Source of the DNA: Cloacimonetes bacterium TCS60
GTDB taxonomy: Bacteria; Cloacimonadota; Cloacimonadia; JGIOTU-2
Length of the DNA stretch: 17,025 nt
Reading direction: 5' to 3'
NCBI GenBank assembly: GCA_001577135.1
Contig: LSCK01000064.1
Coordinates: 1-17,025, forward strand
The stretch's first letter is position 1; each line of letters starts with the position of its first letter. The notes beneath the pieces are model-generated. The model was not told the origin of the DNA, did no database searches, and saw only the letters and a list, made by a program, of their open reading frames with translations. The position numbers were made by a program, and so were the translations under genes. Shown here piece by piece: positions 1-7,800 of this stretch.

Positions 1-75
1 GCCACCATAGCTCAGGGGTAGAGCAGGGGTTTTGTAAACCTCTGGTCGGGGGTTCGAATCCCTCTGGTGGCTCCA
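1..75 (+). tRNA. tRNA-Thr (anticodon UGU)
   Basis: A complete cloverleaf can be folded. The acceptor stem is 1-7 with 65-71, the D stem 10-13 with 21-24, the anticodon stem 26-30 with 38-42 and the T stem 48-52 with 60-64, with T loop TTCGAAT. The anticodon TGT at 33-35 reads ACA threonine codons. The discriminator at 72 is T, and CCA is encoded at 73-75. The first pairs are G1-C and C2-G, the pairs known to matter for threonyl-tRNA synthetase in E. coli. It is the first gene of a four-tRNA cluster ahead of tuf, and its promoter must lie upstream of the window because the tRNA starts at base 1. Confidence 0.97.
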
Positions 76-112
76 TATGTGAAATTAAAAGTGTAAATTT
101 TAAAACTGGTGC

Positions 113-197
<85 letters not shown>

Positions 198-219
198 TTT
201 TAATGATAATGACCCAAAA

Positions 220-295
220 GCGGGAATAGCTCAGTTGGCAGAGCATCAGCCTTCCAAGCTGAATGTCGCGAGTTCGAGCCTCGTTTCCCGCTCCA
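220..295 (+). tRNA. tRNA-Gly (anticodon UCC)
   Basis: The acceptor stem GCGGGAA (220-226) pairs with TTCCCGC (285-291). The D stem is 229-232 with 241-244. The anticodon stem TCAGC/GCTGA encloses loop CTTCCAA, with TCC at 253-255. The T stem is 268-272 with 280-284. T292 is the discriminator and CCA is encoded at 293-295. It reads GGA and GGG glycine codons. Only two bases (296-297) separate its CCA end from the next tRNA, so the two must be released by processing of one transcript. Confidence 0.97.
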
Positions 296-297
296 TT

Positions 298-372
<75 letters not shown>

Positions 373-389
373 TAAAAATAATCCCTATT

Positions 390-404
390 TTAGGAGGATA
401 AATG
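390..404 (+). promoter_or_regulatory. Strong ribosome binding site and start of tuf
   Basis: AGGAGG at 392-397 is a full-strength Shine-Dalgarno sequence, four bases ahead of the ATG at 402. The 15-base string TTAGGAGGATAAATG is identical to the one at the rplL start (4310-4324). It fixes the tuf start and fits very high translation. Confidence 0.85.
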
Positions 405-1592
405 GCTAAAAAGCATTACGAAAGAACAAAGCCGCATGTTAATGTTGGAACCATCGGTCACATCGACCATGGTAAAACAACTTTGACTGCAGCTATGACC
501 CTTATTCTGTCTAGTAAAGGGCAGGCAGATTATATTGAATTCGATCAGATAGACAATGCTCCTGAAGAAAAAGAAAGAGGTATTACTATCGCTACTGCTC
601 ACGTTGAATATGAAAGTGAAAAACGTCACTATGCTCATGTTGATTGCCCTGGTCATGCTGATTATGTTAAAAATATGATAACTGGTGCAGCCCAAATGGA
701 TGGCGCTATCCTCGTTGTAAGCGCTGCTGATGGTGTTATGCCACAAACTAGAGAACATATTCTGCTCGCAAAACAGGTTAATGTTCCCTCCGTTGTTGTC
801 TTTGTTAATAAAACCGACCTTGTTGATGATCCAGAATTGATTGAATTAGTTGAACTTGAAGTTAGAGATCTTTTGAATGAATACGATTTTGATGGTGATG
901 ATGTTGCAATTGTTAAGGGAAGCGCTCTTGAAGCTCTGAACAACCAAGATGATGAAGAAAAAACCAAACCAATCTATGAATTGATTGATGTCCTTGATGA
1001 ACATATTCCACTGCCCGAACGTGATACGGACAAACCCTTCCTTATGCCTATTGAAGATATCTTTAGCATCACAGGTCGTGGAACAGTCGTTACCGGCCGA
1101 ATCGATCGTGGTGTAGTTAAAACCGGCGAAAAAGTAGAACGGGTTGGAATCAGAGAAACACTCGATACGGTTGTTACTGGTGTGGAAATGTTTAGAAAAA
1201 TTCTGGATGAAGGTCAAGCCGGAGATAACGTTGGCTTGCTTCTGCGTGGAATTTCCAAAGATGACGTTGAACGTGGTATGGTTATTGCTCATCCCGGTAG
1301 TATTACTCCTCATAAGAAATTTAAAGGCGAAACCTATATTCTAAAGAAAGAAGAAGGCGGAAGACACAAACCTTTTTTCACTGGTTATAGACCCCAGTTT
1401 TATTTCAGAACAACTGATGTTACTGGAACTTTAGAACTTCCGGAAGGCGTTGATATGGTCATGCCTGGTGATAACATCACCATGGAAATTGAATTGATAT
1501 CTTACATCGCTATGGAAGAGGGTTTAAGATTTGCTATTCGTGAAGGTGGAAGAACAGTCGGTGCTGGTGTTGTTACAGAAATTATTGAATAA
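402..1592 (+). CDS. tuf: Elongation factor Tu
   Basis: EF-Tu is the cytoplasmic GTPase that carries aminoacyl-tRNA to the ribosomal A site. The 396-residue length is normal. Domain 1 shows the P-loop GHIDHGKT (19-26), the switch I threonine T62 in GIT, DCPGH (81-85) with the catalytic histidine H85, NKTD (136-139) and GSAL (173-176). The tRNA-binding barrel domains 2 and 3 follow and end in the family signature [17 protein letters not shown]. One oddity: residues 367-368 are Ser-Tyr, where E. coli has His-Pro just before IAM. The gene follows four tRNAs exactly as tufB does in E. coli. No second tuf follows fusA in this window, so this may be the main or only copy. Confidence 0.98.
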   Translation: MAKKHYERTKPHVNVGTIGHIDHGKTTLTAAMTLILSSKGQADYIEFDQIDNAPEEKERGITIATAHVEYESEKRHYAHVDCPGHADYVKNMITGAAQMDGAILVVSAADGVMPQTREHILLAKQVNVPSVVVFVNKTDLVDDPELIELVELEVRDLLNEYDFDGDDVAIVKGSALEALNNQDDEEKTKPIYELIDVLDEHIPLPERDTDKPFLMPIEDIFSITGRGTVVTGRIDRGVVKTGEKVERVGIRETLDTVVTGVEMFRKILDEGQAGDNVGLLLRGISKDDVERGMVIAHPGSITPHKKFKGETYILKKEEGGRHKPFFTGYRPQFYFRTTDVTGTLELPEGVDMVMPGDNITMEIELISYIAMEEGLRFAIREGGRTVGAGVVTEIIE

Positions 1593-1600
1593 GGCTTTGT

Positions 1601-1750
1601 ATGAGAGAATATATCAAGTTGGAATGTAAAGAATGCAAATCTCGTAACTACGTAACTACCAAAAATCGTAGAACTCATCCTAAACGAGTTGAGTTTAATA
1701 AGTACTGTCCCGTTTGTAGGAAACATACAGTACACAAAGAAAAGAGATAA
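1601..1750 (+). CDS. rpmG: 50S ribosomal protein L33
   Basis: This 49-codon gene encodes the small L33 protein of the large ribosomal subunit, near the E site. The protein begins [17 protein letters not shown] and has two Cys pairs, C9-x2-C12 and C36-x2-C39, that form the zinc ribbon of the zinc-binding (C+) L33 type. The length matches the usual 49-55 residues. The start lies eight bases after the tuf stop. Its only SD-like sequence, AAGG, overlaps that stop codon (1591-1594), so translation may be coupled to tuf. Placement before tRNA-Trp and secE is common in bacteria. No competing reading frame fits. Confidence 0.95.
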   Translation: MREYIKLECKECKSRNYVTTKNRRTHPKRVEFNKYCPVCRKHTVHKEKR

Positions 1751-1758
1751 TATTGCGT

Positions 1759-1834
1759 AGGCCCGTAGCTTAATTGGCAAAGCGACGGTCTCCAAAACCG
1801 AAGAGTGCGGGTTCAATTCCTGCCGGGCCTGCCA
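1759..1834 (+). tRNA. tRNA-Trp (anticodon CCA)
   Basis: The acceptor stem AGGCCCG (1759-1765) pairs with CGGGCCT (1824-1830), followed by G1831 (the G73 typical of tRNA-Trp) and encoded CCA 1832-1834. Loop CTCCAAA holds the anticodon CCA at 1792-1794. The T stem GCGGG/CCTGC is at 1807-1811 and 1819-1823. The first anticodon-stem position is an A1785-A1801 mismatch; the remaining four pairs are normal. It lies between rpmG (8 bp away) and secE (22 bp away), so it is cut out of what looks like a protein-coding transcript. This location is known in many bacteria. Confidence 0.97.
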
Positions 1835-1856
1835 TTTTTCTTAATGGAATTATATT

Positions 1857-2045
1857 ATGTTTAAAAAAATGATTCAATTTTTTAAAGAAGTAAAACAAGA
1901 GATGCGCCATGTAGCGTGGCCAAGCATAGAAGACCTGAAAGAAGGTACTTCTGTGGTTATTACATTCTCGGTTATGCTGGGTATATTTATCTGGATAATC
2001 GATAATATTTTTACAGAAATTGTTAAATTGGTAATACTGCAATGA
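1857..2045 (+). CDS. secE: Protein translocase subunit SecE
   Basis: SecE clamps and stabilises SecY in the SecYEG protein-export channel of the inner membrane. This is the short, single-helix form (62 residues). An amphipathic N-terminal segment ends in the conserved EMRHVAWPS motif (15-23), followed by one hydrophobic membrane helix at about 31-52. The SD is weak (TGGAA, 1845-1849). The ATG at 1844 in another frame stops after six codons. The secE stop overlaps the nusG start in ATGA (2042-2045), so the two genes are probably translationally coupled. The secE-nusG pairing is nearly universal in bacteria. Confidence 0.95.
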   Translation: MFKKMIQFFKEVKQEMRHVAWPSIEDLKEGTSVVITFSVMLGIFIWIIDNIFTEIVKLVILQ

Positions 2046-2578
2046 CAGAAAAAAAATGGTACGTCCTTAACACCTTATCCAATAAGGAAAAGAAGGTTAA
2101 AGAAACAATTGAAAAGTTGCTTCAGGAAGAAACTGATCTTAAAGACTTTTTTGGTAGAATTCATATCTCTTCTCATAAAACCTTTATTATAAGAGATGGC
2201 AAAAAAGTTACCAGAGAGAAAAGGGTCTTCCCTGGCTATATTCTTATTGAAATGATAATGAATTCCAGGACCTACCGTTTTATAAAAGATATTCCTGGAG
2301 CAATGAAGTTCCTGGGAAGTAAAGATAAACCTAAACCACTTAGCGAAAGTGAAATCAACAAAATACTTGGTGTGAAAGAAGAGGGAGATGAAGCTGAACC
2401 CGAAATGAACTTTATTGTAGGTGATAGGATTCAAGTGGTTGATGGGCCCTTTAAGGGCTTTGAAGGTTCAATTGCAAAAATAGATAAAGAAAAACAAAAA
2501 TTGGTTGTTAATGTTACCGTCTTTGGCAGGGTTACACCTGTTGAGGTGAGCTTCAACCAAATTGAGCTTCTTGATTAA
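2042..2578 (+). CDS. nusG: Transcription termination/antitermination protein NusG
   Basis: NusG binds the RNA polymerase clamp, raises processivity, and links polymerase to Rho or to the ribosome through S10. The 178 residues show an NGN domain (about 5-100) with the hallmark FPGY at 63-66, a charged linker (about 111-122), and a C-terminal KOW domain (124-178) with VGDRIQVVDGPFKGFEG and FGRVTPVEV. The length is usual (about 175-185). The start ATG overlaps the secE stop by four bases and has no clear SD, so reinitiation after secE is likely. Its partners RpoB, RpoC and S10 are all encoded downstream in this window. Confidence 0.97.
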   Translation: MTEKKWYVLNTLSNKEKKVKETIEKLLQEETDLKDFFGRIHISSHKTFIIRDGKKVTREKRVFPGYILIEMIMNSRTYRFIKDIPGAMKFLGSKDKPKPLSESEINKILGVKEEGDEAEPEMNFIVGDRIQVVDGPFKGFEGSIAKIDKEKQKLVVNVTVFGRVTPVEVSFNQIELLD

Positions 2579-2589
2579 AAGGATAGATT

Positions 2590-3018
2590 ATGGCGAAAAA
2601 AATTTTAGCACAAGTTAAATTACAATTACCTGGTGGACAAGCTACTCCAGCACCTCCGGTCGGACCAGCTTTAGGACAGTATGGAGTCAATATTGCTGGA
2701 TTTTGTAAACAGTTTAATGATAAAACGAAAAATGATAATGGTCTTATAATTCCCGCAGAGATCACAATATATAAGGATCGCTCCTTTGAATTTATTACCA
2801 AAACCCCTCCCGCTGCCATACTATTAAAAAGAGAAGCTGGGCTGGCAAAAGGATCAGGAGTGCCTAACAAAGAGAAAGTCGGAACTGTAACTGATAAGCA
2901 CCTGGAAAAAATCGCTAAAATTAAAATGGAAGATTTAAATGCGGCTGATATGGAAGCTGCCAAGCGTATGATTGCTGGTACTGCTAGAAGTATGGGCATT
3001 ATTGTGAAAAATGATTAG
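2590..3018 (+). CDS. rplK: 50S ribosomal protein L11
   Basis: L11 forms the base of the GTPase-associated centre with 23S rRNA and contacts EF-G and RelA. The 142 residues match the family. The N-terminal domain holds the proline-rich stretch APPVGPALG (21-29), the region where thiazole antibiotics such as thiostrepton act. The C-terminal rRNA-binding domain ends with the L11 signature around [17 protein letters not shown] (112-128). The SD AAAAGGA (2577-2583) overlaps the nusG stop and fixes the start. No L1-binding operator typical of the E. coli rplK leader could be recognised, and there is little room for one because nusG ends 11 bp upstream. Confidence 0.97.
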   Translation: MAKKILAQVKLQLPGGQATPAPPVGPALGQYGVNIAGFCKQFNDKTKNDNGLIIPAEITIYKDRSFEFITKTPPAAILLKREAGLAKGSGVPNKEKVGTVTDKHLEKIAKIKMEDLNAADMEAAKRMIAGTARSMGIIVKND

Positions 3019-3037
3019 TTAATTCAGGAGTGTTTTA

Positions 3038-3739
3038 ATGAAAAAAGGTAAACGTTATAGAGAATCAAAAGAAAAAATAAATAAAGATAAAAGGTATGAA
3101 GTTAAAGAAGCATTGGAACTTCTAAAAGATCTGCCCCATCCTAATTTTGATGAAACTGTGGAACTACACTTACGCCTTGGTGTCGATCCAAAACAAGCTA
3201 ATCAGATCGTTAGAGGTACAACGGTTCTACCCCACGGTACTGGCAAAAAAATGACCGTTCTTGTGTTTGCAGAAGGTGATAAAGCAGAAGAAGCCAAGGA
3301 AGCTGGTGCTGATTTTGTGGGTACAGAAGACCTCGCCGATAAAATCAATGGAGGTTGGACAGAATTTGATGTAGCAATAGCAACCCCCAATATGATGCGC
3401 CATGTGGGTAAATTGGGAAGAATTCTGGGACCCCGTGGATTAATGCCCAATCCCAAAGCAGGCACTGTAACTATGGATGTTAAACAGGCTGTAGAAGATG
3501 CAAAAGCCGGAAAAGTGGAGTACCGGGTTGATAAATTCGGTAATATTCATGTTCCTGTGGGAAAAATGTCGTTTGATAATGCAAAATTGTTTGGTAATGT
3601 CATTGCTATTTTTGCTGCTATTTTGAAAGAAAGACCAGCAGCTGCCAAGGGAAAGTATTTCAAAAATATGACAATAACTTCTACTATGAGTCCCGGTATA
3701 AAAATAGATACAGGCTCGCTTAGAAAGGAACTTAAGTAG
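3038..3739 (+). CDS. rplA: 50S ribosomal protein L1
   Basis: L1 is the mobile L1-stalk protein that helps release deacylated tRNA from the E site. In E. coli it also represses its own operon by binding mRNA. The 233 residues match the family (about 230). The central signature runs through [20 protein letters not shown], followed by NPKAGTVT (about 119-146), and the C-terminus has [20 protein letters not shown]. The SD AGGAG (3026-3030) lies seven bases before the ATG. It sits directly after rplK, the near-universal arrangement. Confidence 0.97.
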   Translation: MKKGKRYRESKEKINKDKRYEVKEALELLKDLPHPNFDETVELHLRLGVDPKQANQIVRGTTVLPHGTGKKMTVLVFAEGDKAEEAKEAGADFVGTEDLADKINGGWTEFDVAIATPNMMRHVGKLGRILGPRGLMPNPKAGTVTMDVKQAVEDAKAGKVEYRVDKFGNIHVPVGKMSFDNAKLFGNVIAIFAAILKERPAAAKGKYFKNMTITSTMSPGIKIDTGSLRKELK

Positions 3740-3742
3740 GAT

Positions 3743-4288
3743 ATGATGAAACAAAAAGAGATAAACCCTGTAAATATTGAAAAGGTCAATGCCATAAAAG
3801 AGCGCATAGATGGTGCAAAATCCCTGGTTTTGATTGACTATAAAGGCATTAATGTTGCGGACGATACCGAGCTCAGGAAAAGATTTAGAGAAAGCAATGT
3901 GGACTATTTTGTTTGCAAAAATACATTTTTAAAATTAGCTGCTCATGAACTTGGAATTAAGGAACTTGATGAACACCTGCTGGGTCCAACCTCAATTGCT
4001 GTATCTAAAGAAGATGAAGTTGTTCCCCTCAAGGTCACGTCAGAATTTGCTGAAGAAATGGAAACCGAGGAAGATATTCTGGAATTTAAAACAGCTATTG
4101 TAGATGAAGAAGTTGTGGATGTTGATCAGATTAGCAAATTAGCCAAGCTACCCTCGAGGGATGAATTGTTGGCAAAATTCGTGGGTGGAATTAACGCTCC
4201 TATTTCGGGCTTTGTGCGTAATTTGAATGGAATTTTACAAAAATTTGTATTAATTTTAAAAGCGATACAAGAAAATAAAGAAAACTAA
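3743..4288 (+). CDS. rplJ: 50S ribosomal protein L10
   Basis: L10 anchors the L7/L12 dimers to the ribosomal stalk and binds L11 and 23S rRNA. The 181 residues are close to the usual 165-180. The N-terminal globular domain contains LVLIDYKGI and VCKNTFLKLAA. The C-terminal helical tail (about 145-181) is where L7/L12 dimers dock. The start is ambiguous. Two adjacent ATGs, 3743 and 3746, follow the SD-like AGTAGG (3735-3740), which overlaps the rplA stop. The spacing is two bases to the first and five to the second, so the second (180 residues) may be used. Confidence 0.95.
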   Translation: MMKQKEINPVNIEKVNAIKERIDGAKSLVLIDYKGINVADDTELRKRFRESNVDYFVCKNTFLKLAAHELGIKELDEHLLGPTSIAVSKEDEVVPLKVTSEFAEEMETEEDILEFKTAIVDEEVVDVDQISKLAKLPSRDELLAKFVGGINAPISGFVRNLNGILQKFVLILKAIQENKEN

Positions 4289-4309
4289 AATATAAAGACG
4301 GAAATTATA

Positions 4310-4324
4310 TTAGGAGGATAAATG
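4310..4324 (+). promoter_or_regulatory. Strong ribosome binding site and start of rplL
   Basis: AGGAGG at 4312-4317 precedes the ATG at 4322 by four bases. The string TTAGGAGGATAAATG is identical to the tuf initiation region at 390-404. A separate strong SD for rplL fits the need for several L7/L12 copies per L10. Confidence 0.85.
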
Positions 4325-4705
4325 CCTAAAGCAAAAGAAAATAATAAAGAGAAAATCATTGAACTTGTAAAAGAACTCAACGTGATGGAACTGGCCGAGC
4401 TAGTCAACGATCTGGAAGAAGAATTTGGCGTAAGTGCCGCTGCTCCTGTAGCAGCAGCTCCAGCTGGTGGTGAAGAGAAAAAAGAAGAAGAACAAACCGA
4501 ATTTGATGTTGTTCTCAAAGCCGCTGGATCTAAAAAAATCCAGGTTATTAAAGTTGTTAGACAAATTACCAAACTTGGCTTAAAAGAATCTAAAGCTCTG
4601 GTCGACGAAGCACCAAATCCCGTAGTTGAAGATGTATCAAAAGAAGAAGCAGAATCAGTAAAAGAAAAAATTGAAGCTCAAGGCGGCGAAGTAGAAATTA
4701 AGTAA
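4322..4705 (+). CDS. rplL: 50S ribosomal protein L7/L12
   Basis: L7/L12 is the only multi-copy ribosomal protein. Its dimers on L10 recruit and stimulate EF-Tu, EF-G and other GTPases. The 127 residues show the N-terminal dimerisation domain (about 8-36), the flexible Ala/Gly/Glu-rich hinge (about 38-58), and the C-terminal factor-binding domain (59-127) with the signature [17 protein letters not shown] and [13 protein letters not shown]. The first residues, MPKAKENN, are polar. The gene follows rplJ by 33 bp and is followed by the 96-bp spacer with RNA structures ahead of rpoB. Confidence 0.97.
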   Translation: MPKAKENNKEKIIELVKELNVMELAELVNDLEEEFGVSAAAPVAAAPAGGEEKKEEEQTEFDVVLKAAGSKKIQVIKVVRQITKLGLKESKALVDEAPNPVVEDVSKEEAESVKEKIEAQGGEVEIK

Positions 4706-4717
4706 TAAATTAATTTG

Positions 4718-4740
4718 AAAACCAACCAACAGGTTTTTTT
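4718..4740 (+). terminator. Weak T-tailed hairpin, possible attenuator
   Basis: AAAACC (4718-4723) can pair with GGTTTT (4732-4737) across an eight-base loop, and a run of seven Ts (4734-4740) follows GG. Only two pairs are G-C, so a strong intrinsic terminator is unlikely, but partial termination is possible. It lies 12 bp after rplL, where E. coli has the attenuator that lowers rpoBC expression relative to rplJL. The function is inferred from position and shape. Confidence 0.4.
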
Positions 4741-4753
4741 CACAAACCACAAT

Positions 4754-4783
4754 TATTTCGGATAATCTAGGTTATCCGAAATA
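4754..4783 (+). promoter_or_regulatory. Perfect 12-bp hairpin ahead of rpoB
   Basis: TATTTCGGATAA (4754-4765) is the exact reverse complement of TTATCCGAAATA (4772-4783), with loop TCTAGG. It has no T-run after it, so it is not a standard terminator. It ends seven bases before the rpoB SD (4791-4796). In E. coli the same spacer holds an RNase III processing hairpin. A processing site, an mRNA 5' end stabiliser or a translational control element are the main options. A protein-binding DNA palindrome cannot be ruled out. Confidence 0.6.
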
Positions 4784-4801
4784 TGTTTATAAGGAGAAAG
4801 G

Positions 4802-7800
4802 TTGATTGATAGAAAAAGCTTTTCGAGTTTACAGAAAAGTACGCATGGATTTAAATTACCAAAAGTAGAAGTGCCAAATCTTTTGGCAATGCAAAAAGGT
4901 TCATACGCAGAATTCTTGCAAAAGGATGTAAATCCTAAAGATAGGAAAGATATTGGCTTACAAAAGATATTTAACAAACACTTTCCCATCGAAGATACCT
5001 CTGGTAAGTACTTGCTGGAATTTGTAAATTACACTGTTTTAACAGAAAAATACGATGCTGCTGAATGCGATGACAGAAACCTGACTTATCAAGCTCCTCT
5101 CAAAGTAAAACTTCGGCTTACCATTTACGAAAAGGGCAGTAGAAAAGATGAACAAAAGCGTATTAAAAATGTACTAGAATCTGAATTATTTCTCGGTGAA
5201 ATTCCCATAATCACTGACCAGGGAACATTTATAATTAATGGTGAAGAAAAAGTCATTATTAACCAACTTCATCGATCCCCGGGTATTGTCTTTACTAGCA
5301 AAATTCACAGTAATGGTAGAGAGCTGTTTACGGCCAAAGTTATTCCTGTAACTGGCTCCTGGTTTCAATTTAAAACAAATACCCGTAATGTCCTTTATGC
5401 CCTTATCGACAGAAGACATAAAGTTCCTGTTACTGCTCTATTACGAACCGTCGGTATATCTGATAACAAGTCCATCCGTTCCCTCTTTTACGACGAGCAA
5501 GAGATTGATATAACAAAGGATGATTATGAGGACAGACTGCTCCTTCAAGATATAATAGATGAAGAGAGCGGCGAGGTGCTTGCAGATAACGGTAATATTT
5601 TAACAAAAGCTCTGGTCGATAAATTGATTGAGTCTGATATTAAAAAAGTTACTGTTGTGCATGAAGACGACGATATCCATCAAGAGATTATTGAAAGTAC
5701 TCTGGACAAGGATGTAACTGAATCAACAGAAGAAGCGCTAAAATATATTTATAATCTTATACGACCCGGAGAGGAACCTTCAGTAGATGTCGCTCGAGAA
5801 TTAATTGAAAGAATATATTTCAATGAGAAGCGATACAGTCTGGGTAAAATTGGTCGATTTAAAGTAAATAAACGTCTTGATATTGATGTTGAAAAAGATA
5901 CTATGATATTGACCAAGGATGATTTTGTAGCTATTACAAAAGAGATAATTTCCCTCAAACGAGGAAAATCTACTGTAGATGATATTGACCACTTAGCTAA
6001 TAGAAATGTGAGTGGCGTGGGTGACCTGGTGGCAAATCAGTTTTCAATTGGACTCTCCCGCATAGTAAGAATTGCCAGGCAACGTATGACCTTAACCAAT
6101 CCCGATGATATCACAATTGTACGCTTGATCAGTACAAACTCGTTGATGAGTGTTGTACATTCTTTTTTCCTGACTGGTGAATTAGCCCAATTTATGGAAC
6201 AGGCAAACCCCCTGGCTGCAATTACTCATATGCGACGTCTGTCTGCTCTAGGACCAGGAGGTCTAAAAAGAGAAAGAGCTGGCTTCGAAGTGCGTGATGT
6301 TCACTATTCCCACTATGGTAGAATCTGTCCTATTGAAACTCCGGAAGGACCCAATATTGGTTTGCTTACTTCTCCTGCTCTCCTGGCAAAGACCGATGAA
6401 TTTGGTTTTCTTATCACACCCTATATAAAAGTCGAAAAAGGTCGTGTTAGCGATAAGGTAGAATATTTGGATCCTGTAAAAGAGGAAGATAAAAAAATCG
6501 CTCAAGCTGGACTAGAAGTTGATAAAGATGGAAATATCCTTGATGATTATGTCTTCTGCTTACTGAACGGGGATTTCTTAAGAGTTCCCAAAACCGAGGT
6601 GGATTACGTGGACACCTCCAAACAACAAATAATAAGTATTTCAGCAGGACTCATTCCTTTCCTTGAACATGATGATGCAAACCGTGCCCTCATGGGTTCT
6701 AACATGCAACGTCAAGCAGTACCACTGGTAAAACCACAACCCCCGATTGTTGCAACTGGTATTGAAAAAATTGTAGCTCATGACTCGGAGCTGGCTGAAA
6801 AAGCTCCTTTTGACTCAGTTGTTGAATATGTGGATTCAGACAAGGTTGTTTTAAAACGTCTTAAAAGCGACACACCAGAATCTCAGGTTTTAGCAGAAAA
6901 AGCAGAAATTAAACTGAAAAAATTTGAAAGAACTAATCAAGATACAACTGTTAATCAACATCCTGAAGTCGAAAAGGGTCAAAAAATCCCAAAAAACCAA
7001 CTTGTCTCTGACGGTCCCGCTATTAAAAATGGTGAACTTGCCCTGGGTAGAAATATGACTGTTGCTTTTATGCCCTGGTATGGTTATAATTATGAAGATG
7101 CAATAATTATTAGCGAGAAGGTGGCTCGAGAAGATGAATTAACCTCTATCTACATTGATGAATTAGAAGTCTCTGTGAGATCGACCCGAGAAGGCGATGA
7201 AGAGCTAACAGATGATATACCCAATGTTCCCAAAACTGCCCTGAGAAATTTAGATAAAGATGGTGTTGTTACTGAAGGATCAAAAGTGAAAGCCGGTGAT
7301 ATTATCGTTGGTAAAATTACTCCCAAATCCTCTGGTATGGACCTATCCCCCGAAGAAAAATTGATGCGTGCTCTTTTTGGAGAACGAGCTGGTGATTTTT
7401 CCAATACTTCTCTCAAAGCAAAACCGGGAATGGAAGGCGTTGTGGTAGATGTCAAAGTCTATTCCAGAAAAGAAGGTTTGGCTGAGGACGAGGAGAATAC
7501 AAAAAAAGAATTACATGAGCTGGAAAAGAAATATAAATCAAGAAATAAAAAAATATATAACTTCATACAAGAAAAATTATCAGAAATGCTGGTTGGTGAA
7601 GAAGCTAATAGGATCATGGAGCTGGAAACAGGAAGATTTTTCATTCCTCCTAATAAGAAGATTACTAAAACGGCTATTAAGAAAATCAATTTTTCCAATT
7701 TGGACAGAGAACAAGAATTAGTTAAAGACAAGGAAAAAAACACCCAAATATATAAAGAAGTTATTTATCGTGCCGATAGTCTGTTGCAAAAAAATGACAA

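Noticed and set aside
76..112. Spacer between tRNA-Thr and tRNA-Tyr as an internal promoter
   Set aside because: It is AT-rich but has no recognisable -35/-10 pair; transcription from upstream is simpler.
390..758. Long minus-strand open frames opposite tuf, rplK, rplA, rpoB and others
   Set aside because: They overlap well-recognised genes completely, have no family resemblance, and show low-complexity Phe/Ser-rich composition expected from antisense of A-rich genes.
1770..2042. Minus-strand frame of 90 codons across tRNA-Trp, ending in a GPAGIEPALFGFGDRR-like peptide
   Set aside because: This peptide is the antisense of the tRNA-Trp gene plus secE. Similar spurious proteins are often annotated from antisense tRNA sequence. 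There is no SD, and real genes occupy the other strand.
4738..4766. Promoter-like pair TTTCAC and GATAAT with 17-base spacing before rpoB
   Set aside because: The -35 match is poor, and the -10 lies inside the 12-bp hairpin, which explains the sequence better. Promoter rules of this phylum are not known to me.
4782..4789. TATGTTTA resembling the Bacteroidetes -7 box (TAnnTTTG)
   Set aside because: No matching -33 element and an inexact box. AT-rich sequence makes such hits common.
7449..7721. Plus-strand second frame of 90 codons inside rpoB
   Set aside because: It lies in the A-rich SI2-like insertion of rpoB and is a Lys-rich shadow of that frame without SD or known motif.
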